Part shown: piece by piece, positions 52,311 to 62,218 of the stretch
Layout of the letters: each line of letters starts with the position of its first letter
How positions within the stretch are numbered: position 1 is the stretch's first letter
Assembly (NCBI GenBank): GCA_949285665.1
Contig: CASDYC010000001.1
Span: 69,376 to 133,375 of the forward strand
Reading direction: 5' to 3'
From: an uncultured bacterium
GTDB taxonomy: Bacteria; Bacillota_I; Bacilli_A; RFN20; CAG-826
Length of the DNA stretch: 64,000 nt
Notes under the pieces: model-generated
Seen by the model: only the letters and a program-made list of their open reading frames with translations
Databases searched by the model: none
Told to the model about the DNA's origin: nothing
Position numbers and translations under genes: made by a program

Positions 52311-54886
52311 TATTTTACACTATACCAATCTTTGGCATATCCTCCATCAACAGTTAATTTGACATCTAATTTAATAGTGTTTTCCATGATGTCTTTGATT
52401 TTAGTTTTTAATTCTTCTAATTCATTTTTATTGATTTTAAATATAAGTTCATCATGGATTTGAAGAACTAATTTTGAGTCATAGTTTTCAAGTAATTTAT
52501 CAATTTTAATCATTATAATTTTTATAATATCGGCAGCGCTGCCTTGAATTGGAGCATTACATGCAGCCCTTTTTGCAAATTCTCTTTTACTATAATTAGG
52601 CGAATTTATTTCTTCGATAAATCTTTTTCTGTTAAATATTGTTTTTACGTATCCATTTTTTGTTGCAAATTCAATTTGATTTTGCATATATGTTTTAATT
52701 TCTGGATAGGTTTCATAAAACTTATTAATTATTTCTTTTGCTTCTTTTAATGGGACATTAATTTGTTCTTTTAATCCATAATCTGAAATACCATAAACAA
52801 TTCCAAAATTGACAGCTTTCGCTTTTCTTCTTTCTTGTTCTGTAATTTGAGTTTTATTAAATACTTTTTGAGCTGTTAAGGTATGAATATCAATGTTTGA
52901 ATTAAAAGCATTAATTAAATTTTTACACTTTGAAAGAGAAGCTAAAATTCTTAATTCAATTTGAGAATAATCATAAGACAATATGCAATATAAATCATTA
53001 TCATAGAAAAATGCTTTTCTAATTTCTTTTGATTCTTCATCCCTAACAGCTATATTTTGCATATTTGGCTCACTTGATGATAGTCTTCCAGTAGTTGTTT
53101 GAGCTTGATTAAAGATACAATGAATTTTATTATCTTTTCCAATGTAGTTCAATAAACCATTTACATAAGTGTTTAATAATTTTGCATATTTTCGATAAGA
53201 TAATATTTTTTCAACTATTGGATGTTCATCTACTAAATATTTTAAATAATCGATAGAAGTTGACGACTTTCTATTAGATTTTAATTGTAAGACATTAAAT
53301 AATAAATTACTAACTTGCTTTGGAGAATCAATATTAAATTCGCACCCAGCAAGTCGATAAATATCATGAGTTAATATATCTAATTTATCTTGATAATTTT
53401 TTGCAATACTTAATAATGTTTGCTTATTTAACGGAAATCCCTCATACTCCATATTTAATAAACATTTAGAAAGTGGTAACTCAATATTTTCATATAAATT
53501 AAAATCGTCTTTAGTTTTTAAATCAACAAGAATTTTATTACTTAAAAGTCTTGAATATATTGAAATTTTTAAAGATGAATTAAATTGATCAATTTTTGGA
53601 TCTATATCAGTTTTATCAAAAAATAAAAATGTTGTTTTAACATCACTAGAATTATTTGAATTTAATAAATAAGAACATAATAATAAATCACAATTTATTC
53701 CATTTAAATTTATATTATTCTTTTTTAATATATAACCGATTGCTTTATAATTGAAACAGTCTTTTTTAATATCGCTACATTGCAAAATATTTTTGAAGTT
53801 TTTATCTAAAATGGCATTGTCATATTTAATATAATAATTTGCATTTTTAGTTGATATAAAAAATCCTGAAATCTCGCAATTATGGTAATTTGAGGCATAA
53901 TCATAATTTAGTGAAATACCAATTTCTTTATCATTAATCTCTGGAATGTTACTTACTTCTTCAAAATTAAAATTTTCAATAATTTCATCTTTTGAAATTT
54001 CAGTTTCGATATTAGAAATCTTATTTACTAAGCTTTTCATTTCATATTTATTTAAAAAGTTTGTCGCTTTTTTAAAATCAATTCCTTTAAACAAAATATT
54101 TTCAAAATTAAATGGTAAATTTAAGTCTACATCAATTGTTGCTAATTTTTTGCATAAAATGCCGCTATCTTTATTTTCAATTATTTTAAGCGATAATTTC
54201 CCACCGATTTCTTGAGCATTATTAATAATATTTTCTAAATTATTATATTTTTTTAATAATGCAATTGCAGTTTTTTCTCCAATTCCAGGTATTCCTTTTA
54301 AATTGTCGCTGGAATCACCTCTTAAACCTTTATAATCTTTTATTTGTTCTGGAAACATATCATATAAATTATAAAAGTTATCAAAATTTACTTTTTGAAT
54401 ATCTTTCATGCCTTTTCTAATTAAAGATATCGAAGTTTTATTATTGACTAATTGTAAATAATCTTTATCACTTGTATATATTTCAACATTATAATTGTGT
54501 TCATTTGACATTTTTGCAACGCTACCTGCAATATCATCAGCTTCATCGCCTTCTTGTTCAAAAAAAGGAATATTAAAAGCTTCTAAGAGTTCTCTTAAAA
54601 TTGGCATTTGAATTTTTAAAGATTCAGGACATGAAGGTCTATTTGCTTTATATTCAGCAAATTCTTTATGTCTTTTTGTTTCTTTTCCACTATCAAGTGC
54701 GACAAAAATTGTATCATTTTTATTTAAATTAGATAAAAGTGGAAGTACCATGTTTGAAAAAGTAAAAATAGCATTAATTGGAATTCCAGTAGAAGTTTTT
54801 AAAATTGTATCTTCTCCTTTATATGCCGTTGCATAATATGCTCTAAATAGTATCGAATAGCCATCTATAATTATTATTTTATTCAT
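52310..54886 (-). CDS. polA: DNA polymerase I
   Basis: An 858-residue repair and Okazaki-fragment polymerase. It has an N-terminal 5'-3' flap nuclease (about 1-290; EGDEADDIAGS and GLRGDSSDNLKGIPGIG), a middle 3'-5' exonuclease-like domain, and a polymerase domain with motif A YDYSQIELRIL, motif B RRKAKAVNFGIVYG and motif C LQIHDELIF. The exonuclease domain lacks the metal-binding D-x-E (it reads SLNYDYAS), so proofreading is probably absent, as in Bacillus-type Pol I. I take the ATG at 54886, which begins the conserved MNKIIIIDGYSILFRAYYAT; the frame extends upstream into dnaE but without homology. The dnaE overlap is 8 bp. Confidence 0.97.
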   Translation of the reverse strand: MNKIIIIDGYSILFRAYYATAYKGEDTILKTSTGIPINAIFTFSNMVLPLLSNLNKNDTIFVALDSGKETKRHKEFAEYKANRPSCPESLKIQMPILRELLEAFNIPFFEQEGDEADDIAGSVAKMSNEHNYNVEIYTSDKDYLQLVNNKTSISLIRKGMKDIQKVNFDNFYNLYDMFPEQIKDYKGLRGDSSDNLKGIPGIGEKTAIALLKKYNNLENIINNAQEIGGKLSLKIIENKDSGILCKKLATIDVDLNLPFNFENILFKGIDFKKATNFLNKYEMKSLVNKISNIETEISKDEIIENFNFEEVSNIPEINDKEIGISLNYDYASNYHNCEISGFFISTKNANYYIKYDNAILDKNFKNILQCSDIKKDCFNYKAIGYILKKNNINLNGINCDLLLCSYLLNSNNSSDVKTTFLFFDKTDIDPKIDQFNSSLKISIYSRLLSNKILVDLKTKDDFNLYENIELPLSKCLLNMEYEGFPLNKQTLLSIAKNYQDKLDILTHDIYRLAGCEFNIDSPKQVSNLLFNVLQLKSNRKSSTSIDYLKYLVDEHPIVEKILSYRKYAKLLNTYVNGLLNYIGKDNKIHCIFNQAQTTTGRLSSSEPNMQNIAVRDEESKEIRKAFFYDNDLYCILSYDYSQIELRILASLSKCKNLINAFNSNIDIHTLTAQKVFNKTQITEQERRKAKAVNFGIVYGISDYGLKEQINVPLKEAKEIINKFYETYPEIKTYMQNQIEFATKNGYVKTIFNRKRFIEEINSPNYSKREFAKRAACNAPIQGSAADIIKIIMIKIDKLLENYDSKLVLQIHDELIFKINKNELEELKTKIKDIMENTIKLDVKLTVDGGYAKDWYSVK

Positions 54887-57800
54887 TTTCTTTAATCTCC
54901 ATAATTTCACCTTGTTCAACAATGAATGATTTTTTATCATTTCTTTGAGAGAGTGTGCCTTTTAATGTAACGATTTTATCTTCGGCAAGATTTGAGTAAT
55001 CTTTCATTGCAAGTCTAGTATCATTAAAAATAATGCAATCTAAAGTAGTATTATTTATATCAAAAACGCTCAAAAAAGTAGTTATCTTATTTGGATCTTT
55101 GTTTGATTTTTTAATTCTAGAAATATAGACATGAATATAAGAAACTTCGTTTAATTTTAAATCTTTTATATCAATAATGTGATTTTTAAATCTTTTATTT
55201 GCATCGTTAATTGTGTATTTAAGAGGATTATCTGAAATTGCAATGCCTAATAATTTAATTTCATTTATTATTTTTTTAAACTTGTTTTCATATATATTTT
55301 CATCAAATTGAATTTCATTTTCGTTTGATTCATCAAATAAATTTCCAGTTTTAGAAGTTACATTTGCATATTTAATACATAACTCAATTTTATCTAAAAG
55401 TGCATTTCTGTTTTTAATAAACGAGTCAAAACAACCAGCTTCAATTAATTTTTGTATTTGAGATTGAGATACTTTATATTCGTATATTCTTTCGATAAAA
55501 TCAAAAAATGACTTAAATTGGCCATGGTTTTTTCTTTCAAATAAAATTTTTTCTCTTGTATCCATATTTAACCCTTTTATTGAAGAAAAAGGCATAATCA
55601 TTTGATTGTTATTTAAAACAAAAATATTGTCTGCTAAATTAATATCCGGTAAGCCAAGTTTAATATTTCTAAGTGTGATTTCGTCAATAAATTTTTTAAA
55701 TTTATCATCATTACTATTATTTGTTGTCTGAAGAAGTGCTATATAAAATTCTTCCGGGTATTTTAATTTTAAATAAGCCAGTCTTGTTGTGATCATAGAA
55801 TAAGATACACTATGAGATTTATTAAAACCATATCCAGCGAATTTTTCAATTAAATTGTAAAAATTAACAGCAAGTTCATAGCTATAATGATTTTTTAAAC
55901 AGCCTTCAATAAAATCTTTTTTCAGTTTTTCAATTTCACTAATTTTCTTTTTTGAAATTGCTCTTCTAAAAATGTCAGCTTTTGAAAGAGAAAAACCAGC
56001 AACTTTTTGACAAATTTGAAGTATTTGTTCTTGATAAATAATTATTCCATAAGTTGATTTTAAAATATCATATAAATCATTACTATAATAATTAATTTTA
56101 TAATTTGGATCTTTTTCAAGATTATTTTTTCTTTCTGCATATAATGGAATTGATTGCATTGGACCAGGTCTAAATAAAGCAATTGTAGCGACAATATCAT
56201 TAAAACAATTTGGCTGAATTATACTTATTGCATTATTTATTCCATCTGATTCAAGTTGGAATAATCCCATTGTTAAACCTTTATTAATTAATTTTGAATA
56301 AATTTCAGGTTCATCAATTGGTATATCTTCAAATTTAAGTGCAATATTTTTATTCTTTTTAATTAAATCTAAAATGAAATGAATTGTTGATAAATTTTTA
56401 AGAGCTAATAAATCCATTTTTAAAAAACCTTGTTGCTCTAAGTTATTCATCTCATACTGAGATAAATTTATATTAAATTCTTTTGAATAAATAAGTGGTA
56501 AATCATCAATTATTTTTTCATCATTTAAGACAACACCAGCGGCATGAATTCCAAGTTGTCTTGGCAAACCTTCAATTTTTTGAGCTAAGTAAAAAATTCT
56601 TAAATAATAATCGTTTTTATCATTTACTCCTTGGTTGACAAAATTTCTTAATTTAGGATTTTTTTCATAAGATTGTTTTAATGTTAATTTATCATCCAAA
56701 TTTTTACATAAATTGTCGATATGTTCTTGTGGAATTTTATAAACTCTTCCAATATCTCTAATAGATTGATTTGCTTTTAGAGTTTGAATTGTTACAATTT
56801 GACAAACTCGATCTTGACCATACTTATTTTTTAAATAAGAAACAACTAAATCTCTTTTGGTATTTTCAAAATCAATATCAATATCAGGCATTGATACACG
56901 GTCAATATTTAAAAATCTTTCAAAAAGTAAATCATATTTTAATGGGTCGACTTCAGTAATATTTAAAAGATAAGAAACAAGAGAACCAGCAGCAGAACCT
57001 CTTCCAGGAGCAACTAAAATGTCATTATTTTTTGCATAATTTACATAATCTTGAACAATTAAAAAATAGTCGTTATATCCCATTCTATCAATAACATCTA
57101 ATTCATAATTTAATCTTTCAACATAATTATGATTATTATCTAATTTTAGTTGTTTTAATTTTTCATAACAAATTGATTTTATTAATTGAGAAGATTGCTG
57201 TTGATTAGTAGAAAATCTTAATATTTTTCCTCTTTTAATATTGAAGTTAAAATTTAATTTACTTGTTAAAAATAATGTATTAATTAATTCTTCATTATTA
57301 TAAATTTCTTTAATTTTTTCTTCAGACATAAAATAATTTTTTCCAACTCTTTTTATATCTTCTTGTTTATCTATATCTAATGAATAAGTGAATTTCTCTT
57401 TGATACAATTTTGGATTTCAATTGTTATTGCATCTTGAGGATTAACGTATTTAATATGAGGAAAAGCAAGATAATTAAAAGGATATTTTTTTAAAAATCC
57501 TCGCAAAACCCCATTATTTTTATCATTTGGTGAATAAAATTCGAGCCCAATATAAAAATCATCTTTTAAAAGTTCGCTATATTTTTTCAATAAAAATGGC
57601 CATGAATCAAATGGGTTATTAAAAATATCTGATTCTTGAGTTGAAATAATTAAAACGATATTATTTAGATATTTTTTTACATCATCAAAATTTAAATTTT
57701 CTGATTTTATATTTTTAATATAAGATAATTTAATTAAATTTTTATATCCTAATTCGTTTTTAATTAATAATGTAAATTTATTATTATCAATTATTAAATC

Positions 57801-57995
57801 AAGACCAAAAAGTGGTTTTATATTATTTTTTTTACAAATATTATAAAAATTTGGAAAACCTAATAATGTATCTTGATCTGTTATTGCACATGATGAAATA
57901 TTTTCTTTTTTTAATTTCATCATTAAATCATCTAATTTTATGCAACTAGATAAAATAGAATATGAAGTATTTACATGTAATGGAACAAAATTCAT
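54879..57995 (-). CDS. dnaE: DNA polymerase III alpha subunit, DnaE type
   Basis: A 1038-residue replicative polymerase of the DnaE family. Order: PHP domain (1-~200), palm with the catalytic aspartates in MPDIDIDFENTKRD (about 370-383), fingers (FNKSHSVSYSMI), and a C-terminal OB fold (VTLKGTLSQRNDKKSF). The PHP metal site is degenerate: the usual H-x-H reads His7-Val-Asn9 and the following D-H-G region reads DQD, so this domain is probably structural. Bacilli use PolC plus DnaE; no PolC is in the window. It overlaps the DHH gene by one base and polA by 8 bp. Confidence 0.97.
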   Translation of the reverse strand: MNFVPLHVNTSYSILSSCIKLDDLMMKLKKENISSCAITDQDTLLGFPNFYNICKKNNIKPLFGLDLIIDNNKFTLLIKNELGYKNLIKLSYIKNIKSENLNFDDVKKYLNNIVLIISTQESDIFNNPFDSWPFLLKKYSELLKDDFYIGLEFYSPNDKNNGVLRGFLKKYPFNYLAFPHIKYVNPQDAITIEIQNCIKEKFTYSLDIDKQEDIKRVGKNYFMSEEKIKEIYNNEELINTLFLTSKLNFNFNIKRGKILRFSTNQQQSSQLIKSICYEKLKQLKLDNNHNYVERLNYELDVIDRMGYNDYFLIVQDYVNYAKNNDILVAPGRGSAAGSLVSYLLNITEVDPLKYDLLFERFLNIDRVSMPDIDIDFENTKRDLVVSYLKNKYGQDRVCQIVTIQTLKANQSIRDIGRVYKIPQEHIDNLCKNLDDKLTLKQSYEKNPKLRNFVNQGVNDKNDYYLRIFYLAQKIEGLPRQLGIHAAGVVLNDEKIIDDLPLIYSKEFNINLSQYEMNNLEQQGFLKMDLLALKNLSTIHFILDLIKKNKNIALKFEDIPIDEPEIYSKLINKGLTMGLFQLESDGINNAISIIQPNCFNDIVATIALFRPGPMQSIPLYAERKNNLEKDPNYKINYYSNDLYDILKSTYGIIIYQEQILQICQKVAGFSLSKADIFRRAISKKKISEIEKLKKDFIEGCLKNHYSYELAVNFYNLIEKFAGYGFNKSHSVSYSMITTRLAYLKLKYPEEFYIALLQTTNNSNDDKFKKFIDEITLRNIKLGLPDINLADNIFVLNNNQMIMPFSSIKGLNMDTREKILFERKNHGQFKSFFDFIERIYEYKVSQSQIQKLIEAGCFDSFIKNRNALLDKIELCIKYANVTSKTGNLFDESNENEIQFDENIYENKFKKIINEIKLLGIAISDNPLKYTINDANKRFKNHIIDIKDLKLNEVSYIHVYISRIKKSNKDPNKITTFLSVFDINNTTLDCIIFNDTRLAMKDYSNLAEDKIVTLKGTLSQRNDKKSFIVEQGEIMEIKENE

Positions 57996-58978
57996 TATTT
58001 AATAATTAAATTATCTAAATCCGAAATAAATTTCTTTAAATCTTTTAAAGAATTAATCTTACATCCACTGGCTTGAGCATGGCCTCCGCCTTCATATTTA
58101 TTTGCAACCCCATTAATGGCTATTTTTTTGGATCTAATTGAAATTCTATAACAATTAGAAACAACATCTTGAGCAATAGAACACCATATTTCAATTCCGT
58201 CAATATTTGCAAATGTATTTACAAAAGCTTTAGCATTCATTTGATTCAAACCAAGTTTTTTCATTCTTGATTCTTTTAAAACATAATAAGCAACGCCTTT
58301 TTTTGATACTTTATAATGATTTAAAATATATCTTAAAATATTTAAATCATTAACTTCTTGTTCATACATTAAACTATAAATTTTATTAATATCAATTTTT
58401 TTGTCAATTAATTCTTCAGCAATTGCAAATGTATGTTGATTAGTTGAAGAATATAAAAATCTTCCACTATCTCCAACTAAACCAGAATATAAATAATAAG
58501 CAGATTTTTCTGATATTTTAAGATTAGAATATATCATAAAATCGGCTACTAATTCACTAGCTGCGGCGATTTCAGTATCAATAATTGCAAGGCAATCATA
58601 ATCTTTAACATATGGATGGTGATCAAAAACAACAATTTCTTGCGCTTTGATAAATCTGTCATCAGAAACTCTAGATTTATCTGAAACATCTACAACAATA
58701 CTTAAAAATTTGTCATCAAACCATTCATCTGGAATGATTTTCATTTTTTCATAAAGTTTTGGAGTGAATTTATTATGATCATCTCCAACGCAAATTATAT
58801 CTTTATTAGGAAAATTATCTTTTAAAAAATAATATAAACCTAATTGAGTACCTAAAGCATCAAAATCTGGAACTCTATGTCTAAAAACACATATCTTATT
58901 ATATTTATTAATTAAATTTAAAACTTTATTGTAATTTTCTTTGTGTTTATTTGAGTAATTTAAAATTTCTTGATTCAT
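57995..58978 (-). CDS. nrnA: DHH/DHHA1 phosphoesterase, NrnA-like
   Basis: A 327-residue phosphoesterase of the NrnA family, enzymes that degrade very short oligoribonucleotides and, in many members, 3'-phosphoadenosine 5'-phosphate. The DHH domain carries RHRVPDFDALGTQLGL, VDVSDKSR and the DHH box VVFDHHPY. The DHHA1 domain ends with the nucleic-acid-binding GGGHAQASGCKI. It is a standalone cytosolic form without the membrane and GGDEF regions of GdpP. In Bacillus subtilis nrnA lies next to dnaE as well. The start overlaps the ackA stop by 4 bp (ATGA). Confidence 0.92.
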   Translation of the reverse strand: MNQEILNYSNKHKENYNKVLNLINKYNKICVFRHRVPDFDALGTQLGLYYFLKDNFPNKDIICVGDDHNKFTPKLYEKMKIIPDEWFDDKFLSIVVDVSDKSRVSDDRFIKAQEIVVFDHHPYVKDYDCLAIIDTEIAAASELVADFMIYSNLKISEKSAYYLYSGLVGDSGRFLYSSTNQHTFAIAEELIDKKIDINKIYSLMYEQEVNDLNILRYILNHYKVSKKGVAYYVLKESRMKKLGLNQMNAKAFVNTFANIDGIEIWCSIAQDVVSNCYRISIRSKKIAINGVANKYEGGGHAQASGCKINSLKDLKKFISDLDNLIIK

Positions 58979-60177
58979 TGATTTTTATATAAATTATATG
59001 CATCTCTTGCAATAACTACCTCTTCATCGGTTGGAATAACAACAACCATAACTTTACTAGAAGCAGTAGATATAATTCCTTCCTTTCCTTTAATTATTTC
59101 ATTATTTATTATTTCATCATATTTAATATTTAAAGCTTCTTTAACATTATCTAAAATTGCTTTTCGATACAAAGCAGCGTTTTCACCGATACCAGCTGTA
59201 AAAATTAATAAATCACAACCACCTAATCTTACAAAATATTGACCAATAAAATCAGCTGCTCTCCTTGCAAATAATTCAATAGCCAATTTTGCTCTTTTAT
59301 CGCCTTTAAAATAAGCATCTTCAACATCTCTTGTATCATTAGAAATACCAGAAACTCCCAAAAACCCAGATTGTTTATTAAAAATTTGATAAACTTCTTC
59401 AACGCTTAATTTTGCTTGTCTGCAAATATAATTCATGACTGATGGATCTAAATCTCCAGTTCTAGTACCCATCATAATTCCACCAAGAGGAGTTAATCCC
59501 ATTGATGTTGCAACACATTTTCCATCTAAAATTGCTGTGATTGATGATCCACTTCCCAAATGACAAGAAATGATTTTGCTGTTAGGTTTATTATTTAAGT
59601 ATTTTTTAATTGCAACTTCTGAAACATATCGATGAGAAGTACCATGAGCACCATATCTTCTAATATCATAAGTTTCCGTTAAATGATATGGAATTGGGAA
59701 TGTATAATCTTGAGGTTCCATTGTTTGATGAAAAGCAGTATCAAATGTCAATGTTTCTAAAGTATGTGGTAACAAGGATTCAAAAGCTTTAATTCCAATT
59801 AAATGAGCTTTATTATGTAGTGGTGCTAAAGGAATTAAAGACTCAACAATTTTTTCATTTTCAGGTGTTGAAACAACAGATTTATTAAAATATTTCCCAC
59901 CTTGAACAATTCTATGACCAATTACTTTAATTTCTTCAAGAGATTGAACAATACCCATTTCAATTAATTTTTTACTTAACAAATCAACACAGATATGATG
60001 ATCTTTTAATGGTAAAATTTCTTTAAATTTTTTATCATTATGGTTAATTTGAAAAATTCCGTCATCATGTCCAATTCTTTCAAAAATTCCAGAACATATT
60101 ATTTTTTCTTCTGGCATATCATATAATTTGAATTTTAAACTCGAACTACCGGCATTTACGGCCATTACTTTTTCCAT
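58975..60177 (-). CDS. ackA: Acetate kinase
   Basis: A 400-residue enzyme interconverting acetyl phosphate + ADP with acetate + ATP, the ATP-yielding end of mixed-acid fermentation. Signatures: VNAGSSSLKFKLYDM at the N-terminus, the catalytic Asp in TFDTAFHQTM, CHLGSGSSITAI, TRTGDLDPS and FTAGIGENAA. It opens the ackA-nrnA-dnaE-polA-mutM/coaE chain. A -10 TATAAT lies upstream on the minus strand (within 60200-60220) and AAGGAG precedes the ATG. No phosphotransacetylase gene accompanies it here. Confidence 0.98.
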   Translation of the reverse strand: MEKVMAVNAGSSSLKFKLYDMPEEKIICSGIFERIGHDDGIFQINHNDKKFKEILPLKDHHICVDLLSKKLIEMGIVQSLEEIKVIGHRIVQGGKYFNKSVVSTPENEKIVESLIPLAPLHNKAHLIGIKAFESLLPHTLETLTFDTAFHQTMEPQDYTFPIPYHLTETYDIRRYGAHGTSHRYVSEVAIKKYLNNKPNSKIISCHLGSGSSITAILDGKCVATSMGLTPLGGIMMGTRTGDLDPSVMNYICRQAKLSVEEVYQIFNKQSGFLGVSGISNDTRDVEDAYFKGDKRAKLAIELFARRAADFIGQYFVRLGGCDLLIFTAGIGENAALYRKAILDNVKEALNIKYDEIINNEIIKGKEGIISTASSKVMVVVIPTDEEVVIARDAYNLYKNQ

Positions 60178-60325
60178 TTTATTACTCCTTAATTTTTAAC
60201 ATTAAAATTATATCATTTTTTGTGTGTCTTTTTATAAAAACATGAAGTTTTTATTATTTATTATTTTGTGTATTTTTTTTATAATATTTATGTATTATGA
60301 AAAGTAATTAAAGGAGATTTTTTAT

Positions 60326-62200
60326 ATGGCATATGGATTGTTATATGATTTCTTAATGGGACAAACAACTAGAGCTTATGAATATTTTGGTGCCCATTTT
60401 GTTGAATATGACGATATTGAAAATGTACCACACAAAAGAGGAAGAAAGAAAAAGATAAAAGTCAAAGGAGTTATTTTTAGATTATACGCTCCAATGGCAA
60501 GTGATGTATCAGTTATTGGAGAGTTTAATAATTGGGATCCTAGAGTCCATAAAATGACAAAAATTGATGATAGTGGTGTCTTTGAAATTTTTATTCCTAA
60601 TTTATTTAATTATCAATCTTATAAATATCATTTTAAAAATGCACAAGGCTTTTATGTAGATAAAGCTGATCCTTATGCATTTTTCTCAGAAGTTGCTCCA
60701 AATTCATGTTCAAGATTATTTAATATTGAAGGATTTATCTGGCATGATAAACCATATATGGATCATAGAACTAGAAATTTTGACCAAGCAATGAGCATTT
60801 ATGAAATTCATCTTGGTTCTTGGAGAGGAAAAATTGATGGAAGAGATCCATCTTATGAAGAAGTAGCTGATAGTTTAATTCCATATTTAAAAGAATTAGG
60901 GTATACACATGTTGAAATTATGCCAATTTGTCAATATCCATTCTCTGGATCATGGGGCTATCAAGCTACTGGTTTTTATAGTGTTGATTCAAGATATGGT
61001 AATCCAATGCAATTGATGTCTTTTGTTGATCGAATGCATCAAGCAGGATTTGGCGTTATTTTAGATTTTGCACCAGTTCATTTTGCAGTTGATTATTATG
61101 GATTAATTCAATTTGATGGAACAAATTTATACGAAGGATCTGGTGATAGAGCTTATTCTCAATGGGGCAGTTGTTTATTTGATTTAGGAAAAGATCCTGT
61201 CAGATCATTTTTAATTTCTGCTATGAATTATTTCTTAACTTATTTCCATTTTGATGGCATTAGAGTTGATGCTGTTTCAAATATTTTATACTATGATGGC
61301 AATAAGCAAAGAGGCGCATGGGAAGGTGGAGTCGAATTCTTAAAAAGATTAACTGGAAAATTACACATTGAACATGATTCTGTCATGTTAATTGCTGAAG
61401 ATTCAACTGATTTCTTAGGAACTACCCATCCACTTTGGGCTGGCGGTATCGGATTTGATTATAAATGGGATTTAGGTTGGATGAATGACACTTTAAAATA
61501 TTATGCTTTAGATCCAGTTTATAAAAAATATGAAAGTAATAAATTTACATTCTCAATGATATATTTCTATAGTGAAAATTTCTTATTACCATTATCTCAC
61601 GATGAAGTTGTTCATGGAAAAGGAACAATTATTAATAAGATGTGGGGCGATTATGATACAAAATTTGCCTTATTAAGAAATTTATATACTTATATGTTTG
61701 CTCATCCTGGTAAAAAATTAAACTTCATGGGCAATGAATTAGCATCATGGGATGAATGGAATGAGAAAAAATCTCTACCATGGGAATTAAAACATTTCCC
61801 AATTCATGATTCAATTTCAAGAATGATTAGAGATTTAAATTTAATTTATCAATCTGAAGATGCAATGAAAGTAGAAGAATATAATAGTGCACACTTTAAT
61901 TGGTTAATGGTTGATAATAACGATCAATCAGTGTATGCTTTTGAAAGACGTGTTGGAAATTCACATTTAGTATTCATATTTAATATGACTCCAAATTTCT
62001 ATGAATACTACGATGTTGGTGTCACAAGACCTGGTAAATACGTTGAATTATTTAATTGTGATAAAGATGTTTATTCTGGAAGAAATCAATACAATGGTGC
62101 TGATATTTATACAAGTGAATGGGGACCAGAAAATAAACCATTCAAAGTTACAATTAAATTAGCAAGTTATGGTGCATTAATTTTAAAATACACAAAGTAA
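60326..62200 (+). CDS. glgB: 1,4-alpha-glucan branching enzyme
   Basis: A 624-residue GH13 enzyme that makes alpha-1,6 branches in glycogen. An N-terminal CBM48-type domain (about 45-135; GEFNNWDP, YKYHFKN) precedes the barrel. Catalytic regions are visible: region I DFAPVHF, region II FDGIRVDAVSNILY with the nucleophile Asp, region III LIAEDSTD with the acid/base Glu, and region IV LPLSHDEVVHGKGT. GAWEGG and the C-terminal beta domain complete it. AAAGGAG precedes the ATG. glgP follows 18 bp later, so both act on the same glycogen pool. Confidence 0.97.
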   Translation: MAYGLLYDFLMGQTTRAYEYFGAHFVEYDDIENVPHKRGRKKKIKVKGVIFRLYAPMASDVSVIGEFNNWDPRVHKMTKIDDSGVFEIFIPNLFNYQSYKYHFKNAQGFYVDKADPYAFFSEVAPNSCSRLFNIEGFIWHDKPYMDHRTRNFDQAMSIYEIHLGSWRGKIDGRDPSYEEVADSLIPYLKELGYTHVEIMPICQYPFSGSWGYQATGFYSVDSRYGNPMQLMSFVDRMHQAGFGVILDFAPVHFAVDYYGLIQFDGTNLYEGSGDRAYSQWGSCLFDLGKDPVRSFLISAMNYFLTYFHFDGIRVDAVSNILYYDGNKQRGAWEGGVEFLKRLTGKLHIEHDSVMLIAEDSTDFLGTTHPLWAGGIGFDYKWDLGWMNDTLKYYALDPVYKKYESNKFTFSMIYFYSENFLLPLSHDEVVHGKGTIINKMWGDYDTKFALLRNLYTYMFAHPGKKLNFMGNELASWDEWNEKKSLPWELKHFPIHDSISRMIRDLNLIYQSEDAMKVEEYNSAHFNWLMVDNNDQSVYAFERRVGNSHLVFIFNMTPNFYEYYDVGVTRPGKYVELFNCDKDVYSGRNQYNGADIYTSEWGPENKPFKVTIKLASYGALILKYTK

Positions 62201-62218
62201 CAAAATTAGGGGGAAAAT

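Noticed and set aside
54887-54940. 18-residue N-terminal extension of polA
   Set aside because: It lies within the end of dnaE and precedes the conserved Pol I start; GGAG upstream of 54886 supports the shorter form.
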